Positions 31,096 through 41,663 are shown, counted from the first letter of the stretch. The stretch: 64,000 nt of DNA from Arthrobacter sp. Leaf337 (GCF_001423745.1 NZ_LMPC01000030.1:107929-171928), one strand, 5' to 3'. Translations and numbers: made by a program. Notes: generated by a model from the sequence alone, not told the origin.

Positions 31096-32427
31096 CTAGT
31101 CCACCCGGGTGCGGATGGCGCCGACCTCGGATTCAGTCTTCGCCGCCCCGCCTTCAGGTTGCGTCACGGCGCCCTCACGGGCATGGGCGGGAAGGTGCGA
31201 GTGGCGGTATTCCTCGGGGCCGATCACACCCGCCGCGCGGTCCTCGGATTCCAGCACCCTCGCGTAGGGCAGCGCCAGCCAGAGCGCCAGCACGATGCCG
31301 ATGACGCCGCCGGCAAGCTTGCCGATAATGAGGGCAAAGACCATGTTCGGCTGGAAATTGGCACTGAACGCCAGGTGGTCGCCGAAAGTAAACGCCGCAC
31401 ACACCGCGAAGGCGATGGTCAGCACTTTGTCCCGCGGCGGCATTAGCGTGATGATACGGAATAGCGCCAAAATGTTGGCTGCCCCGGCGAGCAGGCCAGT
31501 GGCCCCCTCTTCGCTAAAGCCGAGCTTCCCACCTGCCTTTTCCAGCGGCTTCGCAAGCCAGGTTCGGATGGCATAGACCATGGGGAAGGCTCCGGCGAGC
31601 ATCACACCGATATAGCCGGCGACTTCCAATGCGCGGAACTGGTCATCGGCGTCGGCAATAAACGGCGCGAGCGGCCAGTGCCCGAACACGTCGAATACGT
31701 TGGTGAAGTACTGCACCACGGAGAGCGCCAGGGCCAGCTTGATGAGGATGTCCAGGAACCGGCCGAAGTAGATGAAGCCGGTGACCATGATCCGGGAAGC
31801 GAATCGCAGCCCGAGTGCCAGCAGGATCACGAAGGCCGTCAGCGGCAGCAGGTTTAGCAGTATCTCGCCCAGAGGCAGATCAAAGGGCGCCGTCGAGGGG
31901 GAACTGGTGGAGACGTCCTCGCGGAGCGGGGTATGGGCTGTCTGCAGCAGCAACGTGATGATGAAGACGGCAAAGGGGATGGCCAGGAGGCCCGCCATCA
32001 CGCCGAGGGCCATGTACTTGTGGTCACGCTTTTGCAGCATTGCCAAGCCCACTGGGATGGAGAAGATGATGGTGGACCCGGCGGTGAAGCTGACTGCGAA
32101 GGCCATGATCCAGGCGCTGTGGCTGCCGGCGGTTTCATGGGCAAGGTGGTAGCCGCCCATATCGCCCGCGATCAGCGTGGTTGCCGCCAACGAGGGGTCG
32201 GCGTGCAGCAACGAGTAAAGCGGCGCCACATAGCGAGCAACTAGGTCGCTGAGGATCGGGATGAAGCACATGATGCCCGCCACCGGCAGGAAGATGGGCC
32301 CTATCGAGTAGATGCCCTCTTTGAACTCCTTTCCGAAGCCCTTTTCGTCGTTGAAGATGGCACTGACCGCCCCGACGAGCAGGAACGCCATCATGATGTA
32401 GATGATTACTTGGCCGATGATTTCCAT
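31096..32427 (-). CDS. eutH: EutH family ethanolamine permease
   Basis: Membrane protein of 443 aa with about eleven TM helices from ATG 32427 (MEIIGQVIIYIMMAFLLVGA). Family markers are 'IFNDEKGFGKEFKEGIYSIGPIFLPVAGIMCFIPILS', 'SLAATTLIAGDMGGYHLA' and 'FTFGDHLAFSANFQPNMV' (quoted in parts). EutH passes ethanolamine across the membrane in enteric bacteria, where it belongs to the eut operon; here it is the last gene of a three-gene operon with an FAD oxidase and an aldehyde dehydrogenase, and no EutBC lyase, cobalamin gene or microcompartment gene is near. Substrate may be ethanolamine or a related amino alcohol. The hydrophilic Glu/Ala-rich tail after residue 400 is longer than usual. Confidence 0.87.
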   Translation of the reverse strand: MEIIGQVIIYIMMAFLLVGAVSAIFNDEKGFGKEFKEGIYSIGPIFLPVAGIMCFIPILSDLVARYVAPLYSLLHADPSLAATTLIAGDMGGYHLAHETAGSHSAWIMAFAVSFTAGSTIIFSIPVGLAMLQKRDHKYMALGVMAGLLAIPFAVFIITLLLQTAHTPLREDVSTSSPSTAPFDLPLGEILLNLLPLTAFVILLALGLRFASRIMVTGFIYFGRFLDILIKLALALSVVQYFTNVFDVFGHWPLAPFIADADDQFRALEVAGYIGVMLAGAFPMVYAIRTWLAKPLEKAGGKLGFSEEGATGLLAGAANILALFRIITLMPPRDKVLTIAFAVCAAFTFGDHLAFSANFQPNMVFALIIGKLAGGVIGIVLALWLALPYARVLESEDRAAGVIGPEEYRHSHLPAHAREGAVTQPEGGAAKTESEVGAIRTRVD

Positions 32428-32452
32428 GGTTGGTCCGGTTCCGATTAGTCGA

Positions 32453-33727
32453 TCAGGCCAGCAGGGCGCGGGTGTGGTCGTTGAGGAAGACGCCGTGAGG
32501 ATCGAAATCCCGACGCACGGCCACGAATTCTTCATACCCCGGGTACAGCGCTGCGACCCGTTCGCGGGTCAGGAAGTGGATCTTGCCCCAGTGGGCGCGG
32601 GCATCGAAATCCTGGAGCATCTCGTCGACATCGCGCAGGTAGGGCCAGTAGTTGGTGCCGGGGGCGCCGGAGACGGAAAGCACTGTGGTGTTCCGGCCTT
32701 GGAAGGGGGAAAGGAAACCGTCTTCAGCCTTTACCCAGCGCACCTCGATGGGGTACTTCTGGTCCCCGTGGCGGGTGCGGATCAGATCCTGCAGCGCCTC
32801 CACCGCTTCGCGGCCGCGCTCCATGGGCACGTAGTATTCGAGCTCGTGGAACGGGATCATGAAACCGCCTGCGTAGATGCGGTATGCCCGGTCACGCCGG
32901 GCACCTTCAGCGCTGGAGAGGTCGGTGCTTTCATCGAGGTCCACGGCGTTGTATCGCTTGGTGTAGCTGCGGTTGATCATGGATTCTCCCGCTGGAGTGG
33001 GCAGTTCATACAGCCCCGCCGACTCCTCGCCCTGGCACCAGAGGAAGGAGTAGTGGCGGTTGCTGGCAATGTCAGTATCCCAATTCGCCACCGTTTCACT
33101 CCACGTGGGGTACGTGATCTGCTCAGCCAAGTGGTAGCGCGGAGAGACCGCCAGCTCCACTTCCAGCAGGATTCCGAGCGTGCCCAGGGCCACCTGCGCG
33201 GCCTTAAGTTCGCGCAGGTCGTGTTCACCGATTTCCACAATCTCGCCGTGGCCGTTAATCAGCCGCGCCCAGCGCAGGGCGGAGGAGAAACTGCCCAGTT
33301 CGACGCCGGAGCCATGGGTACCGGTGGACAGTGCCCCGGCGATGGCCTGCTTATCGATGTCGCCCTGGTTGGTCAGGGAGAGTCCGGCGTTCCAGAGCGG
33401 TTCGCCGAAGTCGCTGATGGCAGTGCCGGCCCGCGCCCGCGCCCGCAGTCGCTCGGAGTCGGTTCCGGTGATCCCCGAAATAGCGGCCAGGTCCAGCAGG
33501 ATCCCGCCGGTTTGCACCAGCGGGGTGAAGGAATGTCCGGCGCCAACGGCGCGTACGGGCAGGCCGGCTTTGATGGCGTAGCGGACCACCTCCAGGACTT
33601 CCTCGTCTGTACGGGGGCGGACGGTATAAGCGGGTGTGGCTGACTGGTTGCCGCCCCAGTTGCTCCATTGGCGGTGGATCTCGTGCGGGACGGCGGGGAA
33701 CGCGATGGTCAGGGTCTTAGAAGGCAT
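32453..33727 (-). CDS. FAD-linked oxidase, aldonolactone/alditol-oxidase family
   Basis: Soluble flavoenzyme of 424 aa from ATG 33727 (MPSKTLTIAFPAVPHEIHRQ). It has the VAO/p-cresol-methylhydroxylase fold: FAD-binding half with 'VRAVGAGHSFTPLVQTGG' (the His is the usual covalent FAD attachment site), 'QGDIDKQAIAGALSTGTHGSG', and the C-terminal D-arabinono-1,4-lactone-oxidase domain with 'DFDARAHWGKIHFLTRE' near the end. Family members oxidise alcohol groups of sugar lactones or alditols with O2, giving H2O2. Between eutH and an aminoaldehyde dehydrogenase, it could oxidise an amino alcohol's hydroxyl to the aldehyde; this substrate is inference. The start of the preceding longer frame (33766) is less likely. 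Confidence 0.85.
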   Translation of the reverse strand: MPSKTLTIAFPAVPHEIHRQWSNWGGNQSATPAYTVRPRTDEEVLEVVRYAIKAGLPVRAVGAGHSFTPLVQTGGILLDLAAISGITGTDSERLRARARAGTAISDFGEPLWNAGLSLTNQGDIDKQAIAGALSTGTHGSGVELGSFSSALRWARLINGHGEIVEIGEHDLRELKAAQVALGTLGILLEVELAVSPRYHLAEQITYPTWSETVANWDTDIASNRHYSFLWCQGEESAGLYELPTPAGESMINRSYTKRYNAVDLDESTDLSSAEGARRDRAYRIYAGGFMIPFHELEYYVPMERGREAVEALQDLIRTRHGDQKYPIEVRWVKAEDGFLSPFQGRNTTVLSVSGAPGTNYWPYLRDVDEMLQDFDARAHWGKIHFLTRERVAALYPGYEEFVAVRRDFDPHGVFLNDHTRALLA

Positions 33728-33798
33728 GGTGTTTCCTTGGCTTGTCGATGAAGATGCAGGGTGCAAAATGCACAGGAAATGGCGCGGGCGTCCGGGGC

Positions 33799-35304
<1,506 letters not shown>

Positions 35305-35386
35305 CGCGGACTCCGGATTTCTCGGGTGCGTTGTTGCGACCGGCGCTCAAAGTGTGCGCCGCATCACATTCAGGGAAGATAATTCC

Positions 35387-35415
35387 ATTGAACTTTAATT
35401 TTAAAGGTTTGACAA
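35387..35415 (-). promoter_or_regulatory. Promoter of the EutH/oxidase/dehydrogenase operon with a palindrome in the spacer
   Basis: On the minus strand TTGTCA (35415-35410) and TTCAAT (35392-35387) flank exactly 17 nt. That spacer contains CTTTAATTTTAAAG (35393-35406), with perfect 6-bp arms around TT. A regulator bound there would sit between -35 and -10. The GntR protein encoded just upstream is the obvious candidate. Confidence 0.6.
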
Positions 35416-35448
35416 GGGTGCAGAAGGAAATTTTTGTCCGCGGGGCGA

Positions 35449-36198
35449 TCAGCCGCCGCTCTTTAGGACCCCCACATGCCAGGGGATTCGACCGGGCACT
35501 GCGGAAGACACCGGCACGTAGTCCTCGAACAGGGCCGCGAGTGCCGACGAGTCAGTGGCCCTCAGGAGCGTCCCGGTGGAGTGTCGGGCGGTGTTGGACG
35601 TGACCACACGACCGCCGTCGTTCACCAGGACCACGGCGCGGTCCCTGGTGGCCAGGGATTTCAAAAAGATCGATGCCAGTACCGGCAGGCAAAGGTCCGC
35701 CCCCAGCGCGCTTGGGCTCCCCTCCGCGGTCTGGAAGGGAACGGCCAGGGTAACAATGTTGAGGTCCGTGCCGCCACTGTCGATATAGGGCCCCATGGCC
35801 AAGGAGTGCCCGGTGGTGGTCGGCAGTCGGAACCAGCTCATCGCCGAATAGTCGTAGTAGCGGATGGAATCCGGATTGAAAACGTGGGCGGCGAATTCGG
35901 GTTCGCCGCCCTGCCCCAGGCGCCACCACTCCAGCCACCATGCGGCGTCGCGAAGGGCATCCTGGCCGAAGGCTATGCCGGCGCCATCCACCAATCCTTC
36001 GTGGCGGGCGATGATGGCCTGTAGTTGGGGGCGGAGCGGCTCGAAATCCGCCTTCGCGGGGCGCCGGTCCGTGGCGGATTCCGCGATGCGCAGGATATCC
36101 GGGAGCAGTGTACTGAGGTCCGCAAAAACTGCGTCCAAGCGTGCCCCGATGAGCTCCGCCGTCGTGCGGATGATCCGGGAGAGCTGTTCCGGGCTCAT
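35449..36198 (-). CDS. Cytoplasmic cache-domain-like sensor protein, translationally coupled to the GntR gene
   Basis: A 249-aa soluble protein. The frame is open to 36384, but the real start is ATG 36198 (MSPEQLSRIIRTTAELIG): it overlaps the GntR stop as ATGA and has GGAGGA 5 nt upstream. After an N-terminal helical region, residues about 90-240 look like a cache/PDC sensor fold ('GIAFGQDALRDAAWWLEWW', 'IRYYDYSAMSWFRLPTTTG', 'MGPYIDSGGTDLNIVTLAVP'). Cache domains normally sense small molecules outside the cell, yet I see no signal peptide or TM helix here, so it should act in the cytoplasm. Coupling to a GntR regulator suggests a co-regulator or ligand sensor for the downstream operon (inference). 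Confidence 0.65.
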   Translation of the reverse strand: MSPEQLSRIIRTTAELIGARLDAVFADLSTLLPDILRIAESATDRRPAKADFEPLRPQLQAIIARHEGLVDGAGIAFGQDALRDAAWWLEWWRLGQGGEPEFAAHVFNPDSIRYYDYSAMSWFRLPTTTGHSLAMGPYIDSGGTDLNIVTLAVPFQTAEGSPSALGADLCLPVLASIFLKSLATRDRAVVLVNDGGRVVTSNTARHSTGTLLRATDSSALAALFEDYVPVSSAVPGRIPWHVGVLKSGG

Positions 36199-36989
36199 GC
36201 TTCCTCCGGGGTCGTGGTAGCCAGTTCGAGGAAGAAGTCCAGCAGCGTTTCGGATTCGCGCTCGAAATGCGCGGCGGAGAGGCGGTCGGCTGCTTCCTCG
36301 TCGCGTCGTTCGATGGCATCGAGTATAGCGTCGTGCTCGTCGCTGGCCGTTTTGATAGATGTTACGGAGGCCCCGGCAATCCACATCAGTGGCGCCAGTT
36401 CACTGTGGACCTGGATAGTGGCGTTGGTCAGCCGGCGCGACTGGGCTGCCACGCCGAGGCTGATATGGAAACGGCTGTCGGTCCGCCGCAACTCCTCCGC
36501 TGTAGAGGCACGGGCGAAACGGCGCGCCAGTTCGCGGGAGCGCCGCAGATCCTGCTCGTCTGCCCGCAGTGCTGCCCGCCGGCCCACACCGGCCGCTACC
36601 GTGGCGGCGAGATCGCCCAAGTCACGCAGATCCTCCGGGCTCCGGCGCCTGAACTCGGATAGCAGCTGTTCCGGAGTGGCCAGCGCCTTTCCGCTGATGA
36701 AGCTGCCGCCCCCACGGCCCCGGCGCGTTTCGACCAAGCCTTTGAGCCGCATCTCGGCGAGGGACTGGCGCAACGTAATCGAAGACACGCCAAGCTGTTC
36801 AGCCAAGACATTTTCCGGCGGCAACTTGTCGCCGTCGTTGAGCAGGCCCACCGCAATGGCACTTTCGAGCTGCCGGGAAATCCGGTCCGATAAGCCGGCA
36901 CCAGAGGCATCGACCCCGCGCAGCTGGGCGATCATGTCAATGGTCCCGACGTGGACCGCCGTATCGACGTCCGGGCTATGTGCACTCAC
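36195..36989 (-). CDS. FadR-type (FCD) GntR transcriptional regulator
   Basis: A 264-aa regulator from GTG 36989 (ATG 36935 is an alternative start). The N-terminal winged HTH is 'DKLPPENVLAEQLGVSSITL' plus 'RQSLAEMRLKGLVETRRGRG'; the C-terminal all-helical FCD domain contains 'DSRFHISLGVAAQSRRLTN' and 'EHDAILDAIERRDEEAADRL', where Asp/His residues usually bind a metal or carboxylate. It sits directly upstream of, and is coupled by ATGA to, the cache-domain protein, and 1.6 kb upstream of the dehydrogenase operon it probably controls through the palindrome at 35393-35406. FCD regulators commonly sense small organic acids; here the ligand may instead be sensed by, or together with, the cache partner. 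Confidence 0.87.
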   Translation of the reverse strand: MSAHSPDVDTAVHVGTIDMIAQLRGVDASGAGLSDRISRQLESAIAVGLLNDGDKLPPENVLAEQLGVSSITLRQSLAEMRLKGLVETRRGRGGGSFISGKALATPEQLLSEFRRRSPEDLRDLGDLAATVAAGVGRRAALRADEQDLRRSRELARRFARASTAEELRRTDSRFHISLGVAAQSRRLTNATIQVHSELAPLMWIAGASVTSIKTASDEHDAILDAIERRDEEAADRLSAAHFERESETLLDFFLELATTTPEEA

Positions 36990-37035
36990 GCGGCAACACT
37001 AGCACCGCCCCGGTTTGCGGCACCGGGGGCGCGGT

Positions 37036-38025
37036 TTAGGCGCGGACGAGCCCCGCTGCCTTCGCGAGGAGTTCCACGGAGCGCAGTCGGGCGTCGGTTC
37101 CGTTGCTCTGGTGGGCCACGATCAGTTCATCCGCGTCCGCGTGGGCGGTGAACTCGTCCAGGTAGTCCATCACGACGTCCGGGGTGCCGACCGCCGAGTA
37201 CTTCATCATCTGGGCCACGTGCTGCCCCTGGGGAGAATCGAGGATCATGTCCGCTTCATCGTCGGTGAACACCCTGCCGTTCCCGAAGAACAGGGACACA
37301 CGGGCGCGCTTGGTGGCCCGGAACATCTCCTGCGCTTCGGAGGCGGAATCTGCCGCGATGACATTGACGCCGGCAATCACATGCGGGGCATCCAGCTGGG
37401 CGGAGGGCTTGAATTCCCGGCGGTAGATGGCCACGGCGTCCTGCAGGGCGGCGGGCGCGAAGTGTGATGCGAAGGCGTAGGGCAGTCCAAGCTGCGCTGC
37501 CAGCCGGGCCCCGAAAAGTGAGGACCCCAGGATGTACAGCGGCACGTTGGTGCCTTTGCCCGGCGTCGCCTCCACGCCCTGGATGCGCGTGGGGCCGGTG
37601 AGGTAGCCCTGCAGTTCCAGGACGTCCTGCGGGAAGCTGTCGGCGGACATCGGATCGCGGCGGAGTGCGCGCATGGTGTTCTGGTCGCTGCCGGGCGCAC
37701 GGCCCAGGCCGAGGTCGATGCGTCCCGGGTGCAGGGTCTCCAGCGTGCCGAACTGCTCGGCGATGGTCAGCGGGGAGTGGTTGGGCAGCATCACGCCGCC
37801 GGCGCCCAGCCGGATACTGCTGGTGCGGGCGGCGATGTGGGCGATCAACACGCTCGTGGCCGAGGACGCAATGGAGGACATGTTGTGGTGCTCCGCGTAC
37901 CAGACCCGGCGGTAGCCCAACTCTTCCGCCTGCTGCGCCATCGCCACGCTGCCGGCGAAGCTCTCGGCCGCCGTCTGGCCTTTCGCGATGGTGGCCAGGT
38001 CAAGGATGGAAAGCGGAACAGTCAC
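37036..38025 (-). CDS. Luciferase-like (LLM) flavin-dependent oxidoreductase, MsnO8-type
   Basis: A 329-aa FMN-dependent oxidoreductase. I choose GTG 38025 (VTVPLSILDLATIAKGQTAA), with AAAGG upstream, because homologues begin there. Features are 'AEELGYRRVWYAEHHNMSSIASSATSVLIAHIAARTS' (quoted as one conserved stretch in parts), 'IRLGAGGVMLPNHSPLTIAEQF' and 'RIDLGLGRAPGSDQ'. This family uses reduced FMN or F420 for oxidations; sequence does not tell which, though lack of F420-specific motifs favours FMN. It stands alone between the GntR gene and a PxKF gene, both of which have separate signals. Confidence 0.87.
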   Translation of the reverse strand: MTVPLSILDLATIAKGQTAAESFAGSVAMAQQAEELGYRRVWYAEHHNMSSIASSATSVLIAHIAARTSSIRLGAGGVMLPNHSPLTIAEQFGTLETLHPGRIDLGLGRAPGSDQNTMRALRRDPMSADSFPQDVLELQGYLTGPTRIQGVEATPGKGTNVPLYILGSSLFGARLAAQLGLPYAFASHFAPAALQDAVAIYRREFKPSAQLDAPHVIAGVNVIAADSASEAQEMFRATKRARVSLFFGNGRVFTDDEADMILDSPQGQHVAQMMKYSAVGTPDVVMDYLDEFTAHADADELIVAHQSNGTDARLRSVELLAKAAGLVRA

Positions 38026-38154
38026 GGAGGAGCCGGCCTTTCGTAGCGGAGCGTTGCGGTCACTGCTCCGGTGGCGGAACAGGCACACTGGCGACAACGA
38101 CGGCGGCGCCCGGGTTATTTCTGCAGGTCACCGTGGTGCCGGACACGCGGAAGC

Positions 38155-38178
38155 GGGGCCGCCGTTTCCGGCAGCCCC
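38155..38178 (-). terminator. Terminator of the PxKF-protein gene
   Basis: GGGGCCGCCG (38155-38164) pairs with CGGCAGCCCC (38169-38178) over a TTTC loop, one G-U wobble on the transcribed minus strand, 40 nt past the stop. Confidence 0.65.
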
Positions 38179-38218
38179 ACCCCGTTTTAGCTCGCTCGTG
38201 CTATTTGCTCTCCGACGC

Positions 38219-40543
38219 CTACTTCAGCTTGAAGTTGGCGTCGATGCGGGAGCCGTCAGCCGCGACCATCGACAGCTTGAAGCAAGCGCCGGGGAGGTTC
38301 GGCGTCTTCCAGTTGTAGATGTACTGGCCACCCGTCGAGTCGTACCGCAGGGAGGTGTTCCCGGTGGACGTGATCTCGACTCCGTCCTGGGCCGCCAGCG
38401 GGTTGCAGGTCACCTGTGTGATTCCCATCGTCACGACGCTGGTGTCCGTCAGTTCCCTGGAGCCGGCGAACAGTTCGAATTTGGCGGGTACAGTGCTGCC
38501 GGCCTTCACGGTGTTGGTGATGCCGCCCATGTCGATGGGCTGGTAGAAGCCCTTGGTTTCCCAGGCCTTGACCGTGTAGGTGTGCGTCGTTGTGGAGGTG
38601 CGTCCCGCATTGTCGGTGGCCGTGGCCGTCAACGTGTGGGGACCAACCAACGCGCTGTAGCCGGTTACCTTGCAGCCGGCCGGTCCGGAGCCTGCGTCGG
38701 TGGCGGTGCAGGTGGGCTCGGCCCCGACGGAGCCGAAGAAGGCATCCCCCGGGACGGAGTCAAACGTGGCAACCGGATCGTTCAGATCCACCTTGAAAGA
38801 GTCGCTGGTCGCGGCGCCGGCAGCCGTGGTGTTGTCCGCGTCATCCGTGAAAGCCGGGCTGGTCAGGACCATCCCCATGCTTTCTCCGCTGGAGACAGCC
38901 TCCTTGACCGCGGATTCCGGACCCGACAGCCCATCCGTCCCGGTGAAGGTGGCCGTGACCGGGCCGGTGTACCAGCCGTTTGAGCCCTCAAGCCCGCTGA
39001 GCCCCGTGAACGAAACGGACGGCGGCGTGACGTCGATCTTATACTTCACGGACGCCTCACCGGCCGCCGCCGTGTTGCCGGCAACGTCGTCGAAAGCGGG
39101 GCTGTCAACGACGACGGCCATTCCCTCGCCGACGGACGTTGCGGTCCCGGTGGCTACTGCCGGACCCGAGACGGAATCGGTGCCGGTGAACGTCGCAGTG
39201 ACCGGGGCATTGTACCAGCCCTTGGCATTGGGCGCGCGGTCGGCCTCGGTGTAGGCAACCGACGGGGCCGTCCAGTCGATGTTGAAGCGTTGGATGACCG
39301 CACCCAGGGCCGATTCGTTGCCTGCGGTGTCACTGAACACCGGGCTCCTCACCTCGATGTCTTCTCCTTCCACGCCGTCGGCTGTAGTTGCGGTCGCCGT
39401 TTGCGACGCCGGGCCGGACGTTGCATCGGTGCCGGTGAAGCTTGCTGTAACAGGGCCTCTGAACCAGCCGTTGTTACCAGCCAGCCCTTCGGCTCCCTCG
39501 TAGCTGACGTCGGGGTCGGTGGCATCGAGGCCCAGCGGCACAGTTTCCATGGAGTCAGTGCCGCCCGCGCTGGTTGCGGAACAGGTGTAGGCGATCTTCG
39601 CCTGGTCCGCCGAAATGTTCTGCTGGCCGCAGCCTTCAGTGGTCAGGGAGGTCGGCGAATCCACATCGGTGACGGTCCAGGTGAGGACCAGCGGCACAGT
39701 GAACCATTGGCTGAGGCCGTTGGGGGTTCCGGGATTCAGGGTGTAGCTGATCTGCGGTCCGCTGGGGTCCACGATGTTGTAGGTCGCGGATCCGGTGGCT
39801 TTGAGTCCGCCGCCGTCCGTGTAGCTGCAGCTCGCCGTCTGCGCGCCGAGGCCGTCTGCCGCGTAGGTGCCGGTGATGCCGCTGAGCGTTGCAGCAACCG
39901 TGCTGTTTCCGTCTTCGGCGTCCACGATGTTGCAGGTGGCCGCGGGGACGGATCCCTTGGAGTACGAGGCGCCAGTGCTTACACCCGCCACGCTGACAGA
40001 CGGCGCCGTGTTGGCCGGGGCAGGGGCCACCACATTCACGGTGAAATTGGCCGGGGTTAGATCGAAAGTTCCGCCGCTATTGTTAAACGTTTGGGTGGCG
40101 CTGACGGTGGCGGTGCCCGCAGCCACCGGGGTCACGGTCAACACCTTCGTGTCCCCGCAGCTTGTGAACGTCACGGATGAAGGGCTGACGGTAGCTATTG
40201 CCGAGCTGCTCGAAGCCAGGCTTAGGGTCAGCGTGGTGCTGCCCGGCAGGTTACAGCCGTTCTTTCCGTCGTCGTTGGCCGTCCGCAGAGCCAGGGTCGT
40301 GTGCCCCGCAGGACCGCCCACGTTCAGCGGCATGATCTCGGCCTCCGCGTCAACGCTCGCATCGAGGCTGTTGTAAATGATGTCCGCCTGCGCCACACCG
40401 GCCCCGGCAAGGAGCAGTCCGCCCGCCGTCACCGCGGCCAGGAGCTTCCGGCCTGCACCGCCCGCGGACCACGCGGGCCCCCCGGCCGTTCCTTGCCCGC
40501 TTTTCGGTCCCCGCCCGGGGCCCCTTCTCCCTGATTTGTTCAC
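38219..40543 (-). CDS. Secreted PxKF-domain protein with three tandem Ig-like repeats
   Basis: A 774-aa exported protein. GTG 40543 is preferred because GGGAGG lies 7 nt upstream; the upstream ATG 40558 overlaps that site. A long basic n-region precedes the signal peptide (LLAAVTAGGLLLAGAGVAQA). An N-terminal beta-rich region follows, with cysteines ('NGCNLPGSTTLTLSLA'). Then come three tandem modules of about 95-100 aa, each beginning with NGW(Y/F)..PVTATFTGTD(G/S).SGP: near 365, 460 and 555. The C-terminus is a PxKF domain ('GSTVPAKFELFAG'). Function is unknown; the structure suggests an extracellular surface or polymer-binding protein. No sortase motif is visible. Confidence 0.85.
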   Translation of the reverse strand: MNKSGRRGPGRGPKSGQGTAGGPAWSAGGAGRKLLAAVTAGGLLLAGAGVAQADIIYNSLDASVDAEAEIMPLNVGGPAGHTTLALRTANDDGKNGCNLPGSTTLTLSLASSSSAIATVSPSSVTFTSCGDTKVLTVTPVAAGTATVSATQTFNNSGGTFDLTPANFTVNVVAPAPANTAPSVSVAGVSTGASYSKGSVPAATCNIVDAEDGNSTVAATLSGITGTYAADGLGAQTASCSYTDGGGLKATGSATYNIVDPSGPQISYTLNPGTPNGLSQWFTVPLVLTWTVTDVDSPTSLTTEGCGQQNISADQAKIAYTCSATSAGGTDSMETVPLGLDATDPDVSYEGAEGLAGNNGWFRGPVTASFTGTDATSGPASQTATATTADGVEGEDIEVRSPVFSDTAGNESALGAVIQRFNIDWTAPSVAYTEADRAPNAKGWYNAPVTATFTGTDSVSGPAVATGTATSVGEGMAVVVDSPAFDDVAGNTAAAGEASVKYKIDVTPPSVSFTGLSGLEGSNGWYTGPVTATFTGTDGLSGPESAVKEAVSSGESMGMVLTSPAFTDDADNTTAAGAATSDSFKVDLNDPVATFDSVPGDAFFGSVGAEPTCTATDAGSGPAGCKVTGYSALVGPHTLTATATDNAGRTSTTTHTYTVKAWETKGFYQPIDMGGITNTVKAGSTVPAKFELFAGSRELTDTSVVTMGITQVTCNPLAAQDGVEITSTGNTSLRYDSTGGQYIYNWKTPNLPGACFKLSMVAADGSRIDANFKLK

Positions 40544-40747
40544 TGCAGCGCCTCCCATCGCAACAATGCGGCCGTCCTTGGCCGCAAATGTAGTCCCGAT
40601 GTTAGGGGCGGGCGCTCAGGAAAACACCAGTACATTCCACTCGACTTTGGATGTTTTTATACCTGTTTTTTGTACGCAGTACTCACATTTTCACTTAGGC
40701 TGACTTCCGTTATCCTGGTGCACTTTTGTCACACGGCTTTAGTGCAG

Positions 40748-41554
40748 CTACTTGCAGGCGTAGTTGTAGTCGAGTCCGCTGGAGACGTACTGGGTCACTG
40801 CCACCTTGCTGCCCGGCGTAAGCCCGGCCAGGGAGCAGTTCGACTTGGCTCCATTGAGGGTTCTGGCACCGGCGAGCCAGCTTGGAAGCCCCGCCAGGTT
40901 GCTGGTGGACGGAACCGTTCCGGCAATCTTGCTCCACTGGGAGCCGGTGGAATAGATTCCGACGCCGGCATTGATGCTTTCGAAATAGGCGGTCATTCCT
41001 TCCAGGTCAGCCCGGTTCGCAGTCGTGTCGCTCTGCCAGCTGTTCCCCGTCTCCACATCCAGCCACCAGAAATAGTCCTCCGGCCGGTCCACGCCACGCA
41101 GCGTTGCGTCGTCGTACGCTTTGGCGTAGCCGTACACGTAGGCACAGGCCGCATCGTTCTTGCCCTCGCACTTCCCGTACGAGCTGGTCACGGTGGTTCC
41201 CATGTACTCATTGGACGTTGGCCACCAGGAACCGGCCAGCCCCGGGTTCGCGGTGTTCACATAGAGGGCCACGCGCGGCTGGGTGGTCAATTGCTGCTGA
41301 GACACCGTGGACTCAGCCCAGCTCAGTTGTTCCTGGAAGCATGGATTCGTGGTGTTCGCGAGTCCGTTGTTGACGCCGACGATCGCGAAGGCGAGTCCGG
41401 TGGGAAGGGTCTTGCCGCATTGCGGCCATGAGACATCAATGCCCACAGGATCAGACGGACGCGGCGGGCCCGCCATGGCCGGACCACCGCCCATCAGCGC
41501 CAAGCCAAACGCAGCGGCAAAGGACAGAACCATCTTCATCATTGATGCGGCCAT
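40748..41554 (-). CDS. Secreted DUF1906 (glycoside-hydrolase-like) protein
   Basis: A 268-aa exported protein with a signal peptide ending near 'LMGGGPAMAGPP'. The mature domain starts 'PVGIDVSWPQCGKTLPTG' and contains 'VALYVNTANPGLAGSWWP', 'YFWWLDVETGNSWQSDTTAN' and 'WLAGARTLNGAKSNC', the pattern of the Rv2525c/DUF1906 family, a GH25-like TIM barrel of unknown activity. Four or more Cys suggest disulfides outside the cell. The annotated start is one of several close ATGs; I use ATG 41554. It is separated from the PxKF gene by about 200 bp and probably has its own promoter. Confidence 0.85.
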   Translation of the reverse strand: MAASMMKMVLSFAAAFGLALMGGGPAMAGPPRPSDPVGIDVSWPQCGKTLPTGLAFAIVGVNNGLANTTNPCFQEQLSWAESTVSQQQLTTQPRVALYVNTANPGLAGSWWPTSNEYMGTTVTSSYGKCEGKNDAACAYVYGYAKAYDDATLRGVDRPEDYFWWLDVETGNSWQSDTTANRADLEGMTAYFESINAGVGIYSTGSQWSKIAGTVPSTSNLAGLPSWLAGARTLNGAKSNCSLAGLTPGSKVAVTQYVSSGLDYNYACK

Positions 41555-41663
41555 ACCCAAGGTTATATACCAAGCGCCCCCCGGGCAGGAATACTCAGCA
41601 TGCTTAGCGAGTTGCCGCCCTTAGGAGCCGACCCGAACGGGCCGGCCGGACAGGAGCAACATC

